Of a stretch of 64,000 nucleotides of DNA, positions 11,516-20,556 are shown one piece after another (position 1 is the stretch's first letter; each line of letters starts with the position of its first letter). A program made the position numbers and the translations under genes. The stretch comes from Pectobacterium punjabense (lineage in GTDB: Bacteria > Pseudomonadota > Gammaproteobacteria > Enterobacterales > Enterobacteriaceae), in the NCBI RefSeq assembly GCF_012427845.1, contig NZ_CP038498.1:372001-436000 (forward strand). The letters are read 5' to 3'. Below the pieces are notes generated by a model. The model did no database searches, was not told the DNA's origin, and worked only from the letters and a program-made list of their open reading frames with translations.

Positions 11516-12169
11516 ATGAAACGAGTCGGCATTGTCCTTAGTGGCTGTGGTGTTTATGACGGTTCCGAGATTCATGAAGCCGTGTTGACGTTACTTGCAC
11601 TGGATCGCGCGGGTGCACAGGCAGTTTGCTTTGCGCCAGATAAGCCGCAATTACAGGTGGTTAATCATCTGACCGGTGACGTAACTGGTGAGAATCGCAA
11701 CGTTTTAGCAGAATCAGCACGGATCGCCAGAGGAAAAATCCAGCCGCTTTCTACCGCGAATGCACAAGATTTAGATGCGTTGATTGTGCCGGGAGGTTTT
11801 GGCGCGGCAAAAAATTTAAGCGACTTTGCCATGCAGGGATCGGCCTGCCAGATCGATGAAACGCTGCAACTGCTCACACGGGAAATTTATAAGCAAAGTA
11901 AACCAATTGGTTTTATTTGCATCTCGCCTGCGTTGTTGCCGACGATCTTGGGGGTACCCGTTCGTGTAACTGTTGGTAACGATATCGATACCGCTGAAGC
12001 TGTCGAAGAAATGGGTGGCATCCACGTTGTTTGTCCAGTCGATGATATCGTAGTGGATGAGGAGCATAAAATCGTGACGACACCAGCCTATATGCTGGCT
12101 AACTCCATCAGCGAAGCGGCGCAAGGTATTGATAAGCTTGTTGCTCGCGTATTGGCTCTCACCGAATGA
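11516..12169 (+). CDS. elbB: ElbB, DJ-1/PfpI-like glyoxalase/amidotransferase-fold protein
   Basis: Cytoplasmic 217-aa protein of the DJ-1/class I amidotransferase-like fold, reported in E. coli to have glyoxalase activity and linked genetically to isoprenoid synthesis. It begins [20 protein letters not shown], with the family's conserved [11 protein letters not shown] and the nucleophile-elbow cysteine in ICISPALLP. The frame extends to ATG 11501, but the GAAGGAAA ribosome site (11503-11510) is spaced for the ATG at 11516, and that start gives exactly the E. coli length. It overlaps the next gene, mtgA, by ATGA (4 bases), so the two are translationally coupled. Confidence 0.92.
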   Translation: MKRVGIVLSGCGVYDGSEIHEAVLTLLALDRAGAQAVCFAPDKPQLQVVNHLTGDVTGENRNVLAESARIARGKIQPLSTANAQDLDALIVPGGFGAAKNLSDFAMQGSACQIDETLQLLTREIYKQSKPIGFICISPALLPTILGVPVRVTVGNDIDTAEAVEEMGGIHVVCPVDDIVVDEEHKIVTTPAYMLANSISEAAQGIDKLVARVLALTE

Positions 12170-12900
12170 GGTGGAACCGAAAACGTGGAGGCTTGCTCGC
12201 GTGGCTTAAGCGTCTGATTGTTCGGAGTGTATTAGCTGTTGTCGGGGCGTGGCTTGCTGGCATCCTGCTGTTCTCTTTCCTGCCAGTGCCGTTTTCCGCA
12301 GTGATGGTCGACAGGCAGCTCAGCGCATGGCTGAAAGGCGAATTCTCCTATGTTGCCCATTCGGATTGGGTTGCTATGGACGATATCGCACCGGAAATGG
12401 CGCTGGCGGTGATGGCGGCAGAAGACCAAAAATTTCCTCAGCATTGGGGTTTCGATGTTGATGCGATTGGTCAGGCATTGAAACACAACGAACGCAACAC
12501 GCAGCGGATTCGCGGGGCGTCTACGTTATCGCAGCAGATGGTGAAGAATCTGTTTCTGTGGGATGGGCGTAGCTGGGTGCGTAAGGGCCTTGAAGCGGGC
12601 ATTACCACCGGGGTGGAGCTGGTCTGGACAAAACGGCGGATTCTTACGGTGTACCTGAATATCGCCGAGTTTGGTCCTGGGATTTTTGGCGTGGAGGCCG
12701 CTGCCAGACGTTATTTCAATAAGCCTGCCAGCAGGCTGACAGCAAGTGAATCTGCCTTGCTGGCGGCGGTGCTGCCGAACCCCATTCGCTTTCGTGCGAA
12801 TGCGCCCTCCAGCTATGTCATTCAACGCCAGCAGTGGATTTTGCGCCAGATGCGACAGATGGGCGGTGATGCGTTTTTGCGAGATAACAATCTGAATTAA
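12166..12900 (+). CDS. mtgA: Monofunctional biosynthetic peptidoglycan transglycosylase
   Basis: Inner-membrane GT51 glycosyltransferase (244 aa) that polymerises lipid II into glycan strands without a transpeptidase domain. Residues 18-40 form the single membrane anchor. The GT51 signature [20 protein letters not shown] follows, with catalytic Glu86, and then [15 protein letters not shown] (near 115-129) and the second-glutamate region [15 protein letters not shown]. Length agrees with E. coli MtgA (242 aa). The start overlaps the elbB stop by four bases, as in E. coli. Confidence 0.96.
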   Translation: MRWNRKRGGLLAWLKRLIVRSVLAVVGAWLAGILLFSFLPVPFSAVMVDRQLSAWLKGEFSYVAHSDWVAMDDIAPEMALAVMAAEDQKFPQHWGFDVDAIGQALKHNERNTQRIRGASTLSQQMVKNLFLWDGRSWVRKGLEAGITTGVELVWTKRRILTVYLNIAEFGPGIFGVEAAARRYFNKPASRLTASESALLAAVLPNPIRFRANAPSSYVIQRQQWILRQMRQMGGDAFLRDNNLN

Positions 12901-12971
12901 TCAGGCTTACACGTTTAGTATACCGAGAATTTTTTGCGCTAACGTTCGTGTTTTCGACATCAGGAGAAAGT

Positions 12972-14267
12972 ATGCGGTTACGTTATTGGTCAGGTTTACT
13001 GGTTGCATTGTGTTGTGTGGTTTCCGTTGCCCGTGCGGACGCGGAGCCCAAAGCGTCACCCCCCGATAATCCCTACGCCTTCTTGCAGCAGCCCCAGCTA
13101 TCCGTAGTAAAACAGCAACTTCAGCAGAAAACGGAAAAGCCGCAGACGCGAATGGCGTACGAGCAACTTATTTCGGAAGCCGATCGTGCGCTGAAAAGTG
13201 CTAACCCTAGCGTGACGGAAAAAAAATCCACGCCACCCAGTGGTTCAAAGCATGATTATTTGAGCCTCAGCGCCTACTGGTGGCCCGACCCCGACAAAGC
13301 TGATGGTTTACCTTGGATTCGTCGTGATGGGCAGGTAAACCCTGCCAGCAAGGATGAAGAGACGGATGGGGTGCGGTTGGCTAAATTCACGGCTCAAACG
13401 CAGGCATTGACGCTGGCGTGGTATTTTTCGGGCAAACAGGCGTATGCCGATAAAGCCATATCGATGATCCGTACTTGGTTTATCGACCCTGCTACGCGTA
13501 TGAACCCTAATCTCGATTTCGCGCAAGGCGTGCCGGGTATCGCGCCGGGTAGAGGATCGGGCGTGTTGGACGGACGCTATTTTTCCACCCGGATCGTCGA
13601 TTCGCTGATTATGCTGCGTCAGGCACCGGGCTGGACGACGCAGGATGAGCAGCAGATGCAGAAATGGATGAACGATTATCTGCACTGGCTGCAAACCAGC
13701 AAACTGGGGAAAAAAGAGGCAACGGCCAAGAATAATCACGGTAGCTGGTATACCGTACAGGTCGCGGGCATCGCGTGGTATCTGGGGAAAATTGACGTGG
13801 TGAAATCCATGGCGCAATTGCAGCGGGAAAAGTTGGATCACCAACTGCAACCAGATGGTGCTCAGCCGGAAGAATTGGCGCGTACCCGTTCCTTCCATTA
13901 CAGCTATTTCAACCTTCAGGCGATAACGGATATGGCTACTCTGGCTTCCCGTGTCGGGGAGAATATTTGGCAATATCAAACGCCGAAGGGAAGCAGTGTG
14001 ATAAAGGCGCTGGATTTTATGGCACCGTATTTGGATGAAAACAAAGCGTGGCCGCGCAAGACAATGGACAGGCAAAGCAGTCGCCTTATCCCGCTGCTAT
14101 TGCAGGCAGAGCGTGGTTTGAAAACGCCGCGTTACCAGATGCAAATCAAGCAAGCGGGTTTTGCTGAATTGCTCATGGGTGAGGCTGACGCGCGGGATAA
14201 AGAACAGGGCCATATCAGTGTTGAAACCCGCCGTGCGCTCTGGCTGCTGAATCCTGTAATACCTTGA
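12972..14267 (+). CDS. Exported alginate-lyase-family polysaccharide lyase
   Basis: Secreted/periplasmic 431-aa protein with a signal peptide (MRLRYWSGLLVALCCVVSVA..., cleaved near residue 25) and an (alpha/alpha) toroid-type alginate-lyase domain (Pfam PF05426 type). The catalytic-site-like motif NNHGSWY is present near residues 256-262, along with LSAYWWPDPD near 103-112, and WYFSGKQAYADKA is typical of the family. Members cleave uronate-containing polysaccharides; the substrate cannot be read from sequence and need not be alginate. The ATG at 12972 has an AGGAGA site 5 bases upstream; the frame starts earlier at GTG 12948 without one. It follows mtgA by 71 bases but is probably an accessory insertion, as E. 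coli lacks it here. Confidence 0.8.
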   Translation: MRLRYWSGLLVALCCVVSVARADAEPKASPPDNPYAFLQQPQLSVVKQQLQQKTEKPQTRMAYEQLISEADRALKSANPSVTEKKSTPPSGSKHDYLSLSAYWWPDPDKADGLPWIRRDGQVNPASKDEETDGVRLAKFTAQTQALTLAWYFSGKQAYADKAISMIRTWFIDPATRMNPNLDFAQGVPGIAPGRGSGVLDGRYFSTRIVDSLIMLRQAPGWTTQDEQQMQKWMNDYLHWLQTSKLGKKEATAKNNHGSWYTVQVAGIAWYLGKIDVVKSMAQLQREKLDHQLQPDGAQPEELARTRSFHYSYFNLQAITDMATLASRVGENIWQYQTPKGSSVIKALDFMAPYLDENKAWPRKTMDRQSSRLIPLLLQAERGLKTPRYQMQIKQAGFAELLMGEADARDKEQGHISVETRRALWLLNPVIP

Positions 14268-14317
14268 TCCTATTAACTCCTGATTCTATCGGGGGAAAAT
14301 ATACCGCCATCGCACAG

Positions 14318-14357
14318 AAATAAAAAAACCGCTGATGAGTACATCAGCGGTTTTTGT
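14318..14357. terminator. Bidirectional terminator between lyase gene and dolP
   Basis: Inverted repeat AACCGCTGATG/CATCAGCGGTT flanked by an A7 run on the left and a T5 run on the right, so it can terminate both converging transcripts. Confidence 0.85.
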
Positions 14358-14373
14358 TCGTAGACGCGTCGCG

Positions 14374-14946
14374 TTATTGCAGGTAGGTAAAGGCGGTCGT
14401 GACGTGTTTAACACCACTAACCTTACTGGCAATTTCTGCGGCGGAGGTGCCTTCACGCGGTGTCACCAAACCTAACAGGAAGACTTCGCTGTTTTCCGTG
14501 GTGACTTTTACGTTAGAGGATTTAACCGTGTCACTAGCCAAAATTTGTGAGCGAACTTTGGTGGTGATCCAGGTATCCAGAGAGGCGGTTCCCATTGAAA
14601 CCGGGGTGCCTTGACGTATTTCGTTATAGACTTCGGCTGCACCTTCCACGCCGAGGGCGATTTGCTTAGCCCGGCTCGCCATCTCTGTGCTTGGAGCCTG
14701 CCCGGTTAACAGTACTTTCCCTTGATAAGCCGTCGCAACGATACGAGCCTCTTTTTTCAACTGCTCGTCTTTGCTGATTGCATTCGTCACGCGGACTTCC
14801 AGTGTGCCATCGTCAACCTGCGTGCCGACGGTACGCGGGTCAGTGGCCGTCTTGGTCGCCACGGCACTGCCAACTGCGACAACCCCGACACAGCCTTGTA
14901 GCAGCAGGGCGATAGACAGCACGGCAAATGCAGAACTTATCCTCAT
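14374..14946 (-). CDS. dolP: BON-domain outer-membrane lipoprotein DolP (YraP)
   Basis: Outer-membrane-associated lipoprotein (190 aa) placed at the division site, supporting envelope integrity and BAM function. A type II signal peptide ends in a lipobox, LLLQGC, with lipidated Cys19. Two BON domains follow (about 45-115 and 120-190), recognisable by IVATAYQGKVLLTGQ and VTTENSEVFLLGLV. The frame opens at an ATG at 14961, overlapping diaA, but AAGGAG lies 8 bases before the ATG at 14946 and this start gives the family length. It is last in the lpoA-yraN-diaA-dolP run. Confidence 0.95.
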   Translation of the reverse strand: MRISSAFAVLSIALLLQGCVGVVAVGSAVATKTATDPRTVGTQVDDGTLEVRVTNAISKDEQLKKEARIVATAYQGKVLLTGQAPSTEMASRAKQIALGVEGAAEVYNEIRQGTPVSMGTASLDTWITTKVRSQILASDTVKSSNVKVTTENSEVFLLGLVTPREGTSAAEIASKVSGVKHVTTAFTYLQ

Positions 14947-14957
14947 GTAGTGCTCCT

Positions 14958-15548
14958 TCAATCGTTCTGGTGTGGAAAAAGTGTGTTATCAATCAAATCG
15001 CACAGGCAATTTACTGTCAACATGTGCATTTCCTGAATACGGGCGCTGCGGTGTGACGGGATGCGAATCTCCACATCCTGCGGCCCGAGCAACCCGGCCA
15101 GTTCTCCGCCATCGTACCCGGTCAAAGCGACAATCGTCATGTCGCGGGTAACGGCAGACTCTACGGCTTTCACAATATCGCGGCTGTTGCCACGGGTTGA
15201 AATTGCCAGTAGTACGTCGCCAGCCTGACCTAATGCTCTGACTTGTTTGGCATAGACCTCTTCATGCAAGCGGTCATTCGCTATCGCAGTTAAGACCACA
15301 TTATCTGCATTTAGTGCGATGGCGGGTAAGCTGGGGCGCTCTGCTTCAAAGCGGTTAATCATGCTGGCGGCAAAATGTTGCGAATTGGCTGCCGATGTTC
15401 CGTTACCGCAGCACAGAATTTTGTTACCGTTTAGCAGAGATTGCACCATCGCAATCGCACCTCGGGAAATGGCGTCAGGCAAGGCTTCTGCCGCTGCAAT
15501 CTGCGTTTGAATACTCTCAGTAAAACAAACTTTTATTCTATCCAGCAC
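14958..15548 (-). CDS. diaA: DnaA initiator-associating factor DiaA
   Basis: SIS-domain protein (196 aa) that tetramerises and binds DnaA to promote timely initiation at oriC. The phosphosugar-isomerase fold is shown by [11 protein letters not shown] near 48-58 and [15 protein letters not shown] near 115-130, though DiaA is not thought to act as a sugar isomerase. Length matches E. coli (196 aa). It sits directly upstream of dolP, with 12 bases between its stop and the preferred dolP start, and 41 bases downstream of yraN. Confidence 0.96.
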   Translation of the reverse strand: MLDRIKVCFTESIQTQIAAAEALPDAISRGAIAMVQSLLNGNKILCCGNGTSAANSQHFAASMINRFEAERPSLPAIALNADNVVLTAIANDRLHEEVYAKQVRALGQAGDVLLAISTRGNSRDIVKAVESAVTRDMTIVALTGYDGGELAGLLGPQDVEIRIPSHRSARIQEMHMLTVNCLCDLIDNTLFPHQND

Positions 15549-15589
15549 GTTGAGTTAACCTACGTAAATTGAAATCCATCAAGGATGTA

Positions 15590-16009
15590 TTATCCCTGTG
15601 CAGCAAAGGCATTGGGGAGCCAGTTGAACTCTTTGCCCGTAATGGCCAGCACGTCAAAACGGCAATCTACCGTGTCAAAGCTGGCTCCTTGCTGCGCCAA
15701 CCACACGGCGGCGGCATGCAGTAACCGCTGCTGTTTGTGGCGAGTGACGCTGGCTGCTGCATCGCCAAAATGCGCGTTGCGCCGATAGCGTACTTCGACA
15801 AACACCCAGATATGGCGATCGCGCATGATCAAATCCAGCTCGCCGCCGCGTAGCGTAACATTCGCGGCGGTGAAGGTTAGGCCCGCGCGTTCAAGATAGC
15901 GCCGAGCCTGTTGTTCGTAAACTGCGCCAGCCGCTCGTTGATTCAGAGAACAGGTACCAACTGACCCTGACGGTATTGTTGCCAAGTGAGCTGCCGGTTG
16001 ATAGTACAA
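15590..16009 (-). CDS. yraN: YraN, UPF0102 nuclease-fold protein
   Basis: Small (139 aa) protein of the UPF0102 family with a restriction-endonuclease-like core: GGELDLIM (acidic residue), then FVEVRYRR, and [13 protein letters not shown]. No function is established. No ATG exists in a suitable place; the likely start is TTG at 16009, with AGGA about 6 bases upstream (complement of about 16014-16019). A second TTG at 15985 would align with the E. coli N-terminus. Either start overlaps the end of lpoA (stop at 15943), suggesting coupled translation. Confidence 0.85.
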   Translation of the reverse strand: MYYQPAAHLATIPSGSVGTCSLNQRAAGAVYEQQARRYLERAGLTFTAANVTLRGGELDLIMRDRHIWVFVEVRYRRNAHFGDAAASVTRHKQQRLLHAAAVWLAQQGASFDTVDCRFDVLAITGKEFNWLPNAFAAQG

Positions 16010-17961
16010 TCTGGTCCTGCGCTTAACATACCTGTTGCACCGGGGATCTGGTGGCCCGGAATCTGGCGCATTTCGCCAAAGTGGCTGGCGAGCGTCCAGG
16101 CATCCATCCCCATGGCATACAGGCGGACTAACGAGTAATCGTTTTTAAACTGGCTACTGACCTGCTGCATCAATGCCGGGTTCGCGCCTGCGAGCAGTGG
16201 AATATCGCTGAACTGCAAACCTTCCATTTCGAGGCGGAAGTCAGGGCCTAACCCTGCCTGGAAGCTACGTGAGCTGGCATAGAGCGCAGGGCGAGCGCGT
16301 GATGTCGTGCGCATGTCGATCATTGGCTTAATCAGCGCCAGCTCGTCTGGCGTGGCGATGATATAGACCGCATCAATATTACCACTGACGGAGGAACTGA
16401 CCGTTGGTTGAACCTGTGATGGGATGGTCAGGCCGCCAATGGTCGTGCCCGTTTGTGTTTGTTGCTGCGAAACGTTAACGGGTTGGCCGCTCAGGCTTAA
16501 GCCCGCGCCGCTATTGATAGCCTGTTTTAACTCCGCCGTGTTGCCAAAACGCTGTTGCAAAGAACTGGTGCCGCTTTGTTGGTTCCAGGCCTGAGCGAAG
16601 GCATTGACGATACGGTCACCCAGCGCGCCGCGAGGGGCTAAGACCAGCGGCTGCTGTTTACCCTGCTGATGGATAAACTTAGCTGCGTCTCTGGCTTCAT
16701 CTTCTGGGGAGAGCGCGAAATAGCAAATGTTAGGGCTATTTTCGACGTGTTCCGGCTGGTTCAACGCCAAAATATTCAGCGGCGACTGGCTGCTTGCCAA
16801 CTGATCCACTTCATTTTTCAGCAGTGGGCCGATAACCAGCGATGCACCATCCTGCTGTGCTTGAGTGAGAATATTAGCCAGCGGTTGTGAAGAGGTGTCA
16901 TACACTTTGACCGGAAGCGAACCGGACAATCCCGCGCTTGTCGGTTGTGCTTCGGGCGCAGGTGTCGTTGATGCGACCGCCTGATCGCTGTATGGCGCAG
17001 GTGATTGAGCACCCTGTCCATCCGATGATGGCGTTACCTGCCCGTCTTGCGTGGTGCCTGTTGCCGGTGCGGCAGGCGCAGATACGGGGGCAGTGGCTAT
17101 CTGGCCATTTTTTGCTGCGTTAAAACCTTGCTGGATCGCATTGGCAAAAACCTGCGCCTGGCCGTTAAGCGGTAACAGCAGCGCGATGCTGTTGACAGAC
17201 GACGGCTGATAGTTGATGACCTGATTTAACTGCGTAGGTAGCGTTTTCGCAGCAGGGTGATGCGGATAACGCGTCTGCCAATCCTGAATGGCGCTCTGTA
17301 ACTGGTCAGGGGACTCGCGGTTGTTCTGATAATTACTTAGCAAATCCACCCAGCCCTGAAGCACGTTTTCATTCGCGTTAATCAACAGCGCCCCAGACTC
17401 CTGCGGTGACATTTGCATCAGCGTCAGCCAGGTTTGATCGAGATTCATCTGGTGTTCGTCGCCTTTCAGCAACGGCTCCTGCGCGATATAGGTCCGCAGT
17501 AGCTCAATGGAAGGACGCCCTTGCGCTGTTTTGATTTGTATCTGGTAATAGCGCTGTTTCTGCTGATCGGAAAGTGCACCGATATCAAGCTGGCTCAGCG
17601 CTGCCTTGGCCGCCTCCATATTGTTCTGGGTGACGGACAGTTCCGCACTGAGCAGTTGCTGTTCTTGTTTTTGCGCTGCACTCAGTTTTTCTGGCAGCGC
17701 GTTGAACTGCTGGCTTGCCTGAGGGGCTTTCCCTTCCTGTAGCAGAGAACGAATAGCAAGTAATTGCCAGTCAGCCTTGTTATTATCGCTACTTTGCTGC
17801 ATCTGTTGCAGATAATAATCAGATGATGCGTCGGCTTTGCCCTGAACCTCGGGTGGTGGGCTCTGCGGTGCGTGACTTGGACAGCCTGCGAGAAACAGTG
17901 CCGCTAACAAAACAGGGATAACACGCCCTGCCTGGGTACGGACGAAATGAAAAGGAAGCAT
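15943..17961 (-). CDS. lpoA: Penicillin-binding protein activator LpoA
   Basis: Outer-membrane lipoprotein (672 aa) that reaches through the periplasm to activate PBP1A. The signal peptide ends ALFLAGC with lipidated Cys27. The N-terminal half is helical TPR-like (about 35-255). A low-complexity Ala/Pro/Gln/Ser-rich linker (about 280-345) precedes a periplasmic-binding-protein-like domain to the C-terminus. An upstream in-frame start at 18057 would fuse a non-signal extension and overlap rsmI, so Met at 17961 is chosen; the result is close to E. coli length (678 aa). It is divergent from rsmI with about 60 bases between the starts. Confidence 0.93.
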   Translation of the reverse strand: MLPFHFVRTQAGRVIPVLLAALFLAGCPSHAPQSPPPEVQGKADASSDYYLQQMQQSSDNNKADWQLLAIRSLLQEGKAPQASQQFNALPEKLSAAQKQEQQLLSAELSVTQNNMEAAKAALSQLDIGALSDQQKQRYYQIQIKTAQGRPSIELLRTYIAQEPLLKGDEHQMNLDQTWLTLMQMSPQESGALLINANENVLQGWVDLLSNYQNNRESPDQLQSAIQDWQTRYPHHPAAKTLPTQLNQVINYQPSSVNSIALLLPLNGQAQVFANAIQQGFNAAKNGQIATAPVSAPAAPATGTTQDGQVTPSSDGQGAQSPAPYSDQAVASTTPAPEAQPTSAGLSGSLPVKVYDTSSQPLANILTQAQQDGASLVIGPLLKNEVDQLASSQSPLNILALNQPEHVENSPNICYFALSPEDEARDAAKFIHQQGKQQPLVLAPRGALGDRIVNAFAQAWNQQSGTSSLQQRFGNTAELKQAINSGAGLSLSGQPVNVSQQQTQTGTTIGGLTIPSQVQPTVSSSVSGNIDAVYIIATPDELALIKPMIDMRTTSRARPALYASSRSFQAGLGPDFRLEMEGLQFSDIPLLAGANPALMQQVSSQFKNDYSLVRLYAMGMDAWTLASHFGEMRQIPGHQIPGATGMLSAGPDCTINRQLTWQQYRQGQLVPVL

Positions 17962-18023
17962 ACTGTATCCAGTGATTTTTTTTTGAAGATGCTCAATATT
18001 AAATCGGCAACCCGGATGAAACA

Positions 18024-18911
18024 ATGAATCAAGACCAACAAGCAGATATTTCTGCATCTACCCTTTACATTGTCCCCACGCCAATCGGTAATCTGGGCGA
18101 CATCACGCAGCGTGCGCTAGCGGTATTGGCGAGCGTTGATCTGATCGCCGCAGAGGATACCCGCCATACCGGCCTGCTGTTACAACATTTTGCGATTAAT
18201 GCGCGGCTGTTCGCATTACACGATCACAACGAACAACAAAAAGCGGATGTGCTACTGGCTAAATTGCAGTCAGGGCAAAGCATCGCGCTGGTTTCAGATG
18301 CGGGCACGCCGCTGATTAACGACCCCGGTTACCATTTGGTTCGACGCTGCCGTGAAGCAGGCGTTCGCGTGGTGCCACTGCCGGGTGCCTGCGCGGCGAT
18401 AACGGCGCTCTCTGCGTCCGGCCTGGCGTCTGATCGCTTTTGCTATGAAGGTTTTCTGCCCGCCAAAACTAAAGGGCGCAAAGATAAGTTGCGTGAGCTA
18501 GAGGAAGAAACCCGCACGCTGATTTTCTACGAATCCACACATCGTCTTTTGGACAGTTTGCAGGATATCAGCGAGGTGCTGGGAACTGAGCGTTATGTGG
18601 TGCTCGCGCGTGAAATCACCAAAACCTGGGAATCGATTCACGGCGCACCTGTAGGTGAATTGCTGGCCTGGGTAAAAGAAGATGAGAATCGCCGCAAAGG
18701 GGAAATGGTGCTGATTGTGGAAGGGCATCAGATTGATGACAGTGCGCTCTCTTCTGAAGCACTGCGCACGCTAGCGCTATTGCGTGCTGAATTGCCGCTG
18801 AAGAAAGCGGCGGCGCTGGCGGCTGAAATTCACGGCGTGAAGAAAAACGCACTTTACCGCTATGGGCTGGAGCAAGAAGGCGATAGTGGTGAATCTGGGG
18901 ATGACAAATAG
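18024..18911 (+). CDS. rsmI: 16S rRNA 2'-O-ribose C1402 methyltransferase RsmI
   Basis: SAM-dependent methyltransferase of the tetrapyrrole-methylase fold (295 aa) acting on C1402 in the ribosomal decoding centre together with RsmH. Visible motifs: [15 protein letters not shown] near 15-29, AEDTRHTG near 44-51, [13 protein letters not shown] near 90-102 and [17 protein letters not shown] near 115-131. It diverges from lpoA as in E. coli. Its last codons overlap the -35 element of the rnpB promoter. Confidence 0.96.
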   Translation: MNQDQQADISASTLYIVPTPIGNLGDITQRALAVLASVDLIAAEDTRHTGLLLQHFAINARLFALHDHNEQQKADVLLAKLQSGQSIALVSDAGTPLINDPGYHLVRRCREAGVRVVPLPGACAAITALSASGLASDRFCYEGFLPAKTKGRKDKLRELEEETRTLIFYESTHRLLDSLQDISEVLGTERYVVLAREITKTWESIHGAPVGELLAWVKEDENRRKGEMVLIVEGHQIDDSALSSEALRTLALLRAELPLKKAAALAAEIHGVKKNALYRYGLEQEGDSGESGDDK

Positions 18912-18929
18912 GGTAATTTCCCCTATTAT
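18901..18929 (+). promoter_or_regulatory. rnpB promoter
   Basis: ATGACA (18901-18906), 17-base spacer, TATTAT (18924-18929), followed by a G/C-rich discriminator CCGCGCC and start near 18937. The -35 lies inside the last rsmI codons. The GC discriminator is typical of stringently controlled stable-RNA promoters. Confidence 0.75.
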
Positions 18930-18936
18930 CCGCGCC

Positions 18937-19315
<379 letters not shown>

Positions 19316-19320
19316 ATCAT

Positions 19321-19349
19321 AAAACCCCGCTTCGGCGGGGTTTTGCTTT
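19321..19349 (+). terminator. rnpB terminator T1
   Basis: AAAACCCCGC-TTCG-GCGGGGTTTT (19321-19344): a perfect GC stem, UUCG tetraloop and U run. Confidence 0.92.
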
Positions 19350-19429
19350 ATAGGGACAGGCAAGATGAATAACTGTCCACGACGCTTTTTATGAAAGAAA
19401 GCGGCTTAACGGTCAACTCCCTTCATCAT

Positions 19430-19453
19430 AAAACCCCGCTTCGGCGGGGTTTT
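19430..19453 (+). terminator. rnpB array terminator T2
   Basis: Exact copy of T1 in the first repeat unit. Confidence 0.88.
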
Positions 19454-19538
19454 GCTTTATAGGGACAGGCAAGATGAATAACTGTCCACGACGCTTTTTA
19501 TGAAAGAAAGCGGCTTAACGGTCAACTCCCTTCATCAT

Positions 19539-19562
19539 AAAACCCCGCTTCGGCGGGGTTTT
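19539..19562 (+). terminator. rnpB array terminator T3
   Basis: Exact copy of T1 in the second repeat unit. Confidence 0.88.
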
Positions 19563-19647
19563 GCTTTATAGGGGCAGGCAAGATGAACGACTGTCCACGA
19601 CGCTTTTTATGAAAGAAAGCGGCTTAACGGTCAACTCCCTTCATCAT

Positions 19648-19672
19648 AAAACCACCGCTTCGGCGGGGTTTT
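19648..19672 (+). terminator. rnpB array terminator T4 (bulged)
   Basis: Third-unit copy with an extra A in the left arm (AAAACCACCGC-TTCG-GCGGGGTTTT), giving a bulged stem that may terminate less well. Confidence 0.75.
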
Positions 19673-19767
19673 GCTTTATGGGGCAGGCAAGATGAATGAC
19701 TGTCCACGACGCTTTTTATGAAAGAAAGCGGCTTAACGGTCAGTGTGAAGTGATGCTTAGGAAATAC

Positions 19768-19810
19768 TATAATGAGTGCTTTTAAAAGTGCTATTATTAG
19801 TGTGTTTAAG
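19768..19810 (+). promoter_or_regulatory. TA promoter -10 with three 12-bp direct repeats
   Basis: TATAAT (19768-19773) overlaps the start of three head-to-tail 12-mers: AGTGCTTTTAAA (19775-19786), AGTGCTATTATT (19787-19798), AGTGTGTTTAAG (19799-19810). They lie between the -10 and the antitoxin start, a typical place for an autoregulatory operator bound by the toxin-antitoxin complex. The operator role is inferred. Confidence 0.5.
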
Positions 19811-19845
19811 TCGCCTTTGACTAACCGAATTGAGTGAATGAAATT

Positions 19846-20100
19846 ATGGCTTTCAACATCCTAACTAACACAGCCGCCAGTATTACTGAGTTGAAACGTG
19901 ACCCGATGGGGACGGTTCGGGCTGCTGAAGGTGAAACTATCGCTATACTGAACCGGAATGAGCCGGCGTTCTACTGTGTGCCTCCTGCTGTATTCGCCTA
20001 TTTAATGGAACTGGCTGAAGATGCAGAGCTGGGGCGTACCGTTGATGATCGGATGTCAGAGCTAGCTGACGCGGAAGAGATTTCGCTCGATGATCTATAA
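19846..20100 (+). CDS. stbD: Type II antitoxin, StbD/YefM-like
   Basis: Acidic 84-aa antitoxin beginning MAFNILTNTAASITELKRDP, with a Phd/YefM-like N-terminal DNA-binding region and an acidic tail (ELADAEEISLDDL) of the sort that wraps the toxin. The wording resembles StbD, the plasmid R485 stability antitoxin. The in-frame GTG at 19834 is ignored because it lacks a ribosome site. The 3' end overlaps the toxin start by 11 bases, as usual for co-translated TA pairs. It probably represses its own promoter through the 12-bp repeats upstream. Confidence 0.85.
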   Translation: MAFNILTNTAASITELKRDPMGTVRAAEGETIAILNRNEPAFYCVPPAVFAYLMELAEDAELGRTVDDRMSELADAEEISLDDL

Positions 20101-20377
20101 GTTAAAATTTGTGCCTTCTGCAATGAAGGAATGGAAAAAGCTAGGGCATCCTGTCCGGGAACAGTTCAAGAAAAAGCTGGTTGAGCGTTTGGAAAACCCT
20201 CGTGTTCCTTCAGCCCAGCTTCATGGCCGTAAAGACCAGTATAAAATTAAACTTAGGTCCGCTGGCTACAGGCTGGTGTATTTGGTCCAGGATGAGGCCA
20301 TTACTGTGATGGTTATGGGAGTTGGAAAGCGCGAAGGTAGCCAGATTTATTCTGATACGAAAGGTCGCTCTGCTTAA
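20090..20377 (+). CDS. stbE: Type II toxin, RelE/StbE family
   Basis: A basic 95-aa RelE-superfamily toxin, probably a ribosome-dependent mRNA interferase. Features: MIYKLKFVPSAMKEWKKL at the N-terminus, basic helices (REQFKKKLVERLEN, near 25-38), then the core RelE strands LHGRKDQYKIKLRSAGYRLVY (K/R residues that act on RNA) and VMVMGVGKREGSQIY. Length is full for the family and no inactivating change is visible. The pair sits directly behind the rnpB repeat array, so it is a chromosomal insertion of a module better known from plasmids. Confidence 0.88.
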   Translation: MIYKLKFVPSAMKEWKKLGHPVREQFKKKLVERLENPRVPSAQLHGRKDQYKIKLRSAGYRLVYLVQDEAITVMVMGVGKREGSQIYSDTKGRSA

Positions 20378-20556
20378 TCTGGTCTTTTGCGAGTCCCATC
20401 CCTTGTCGGTAGTTTTTCTTGCCGTGTGCCATGCCTTTCAAATTAATTGATGTACTTCATCACATAACTCTGACTTTTTCTGTGTCATAAAGCGCGTAAA
20501 GTAACGTCATTGCGTGCGGCTAGCACGTTCGCTGACATCTTTCAGAGGATATGACT

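Larger units (their letters stand above)
19362..19742 (+). repeat. 109-bp tandem array copied from the rnpB 3' end
   Basis: Units begin at AAGATGAA 19362, 19471, 19580 and 19689 (period 109 each time): three complete units and a fourth truncated at 19742. Each unit repeats the 3' segment of rnpB (GATGAATGACTGTCCACGAC ... CGGCTTAACGGTCAACTCCC) plus the terminator. In place of the six bases AGAACC of rnpB the array units carry an 18-base block (GCTTTTTATGAAAGAAAG), so they lack the CR V P4 strand. Differences between units are single bases. Comparable 113-bp repeats are known downstream of E. coli rnpB. Confidence 0.95.

Noticed and set aside
17962..18057. Upstream in-frame extension of lpoA
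   Set aside because: It would put 32 non-signal residues before the lipoprotein signal and overlap the divergent rsmI gene.
19362..19742. CRISPR array
   Set aside because: The repeats are contiguous 109-bp units with no spacers and are clearly derived from rnpB; no cas genes are present.
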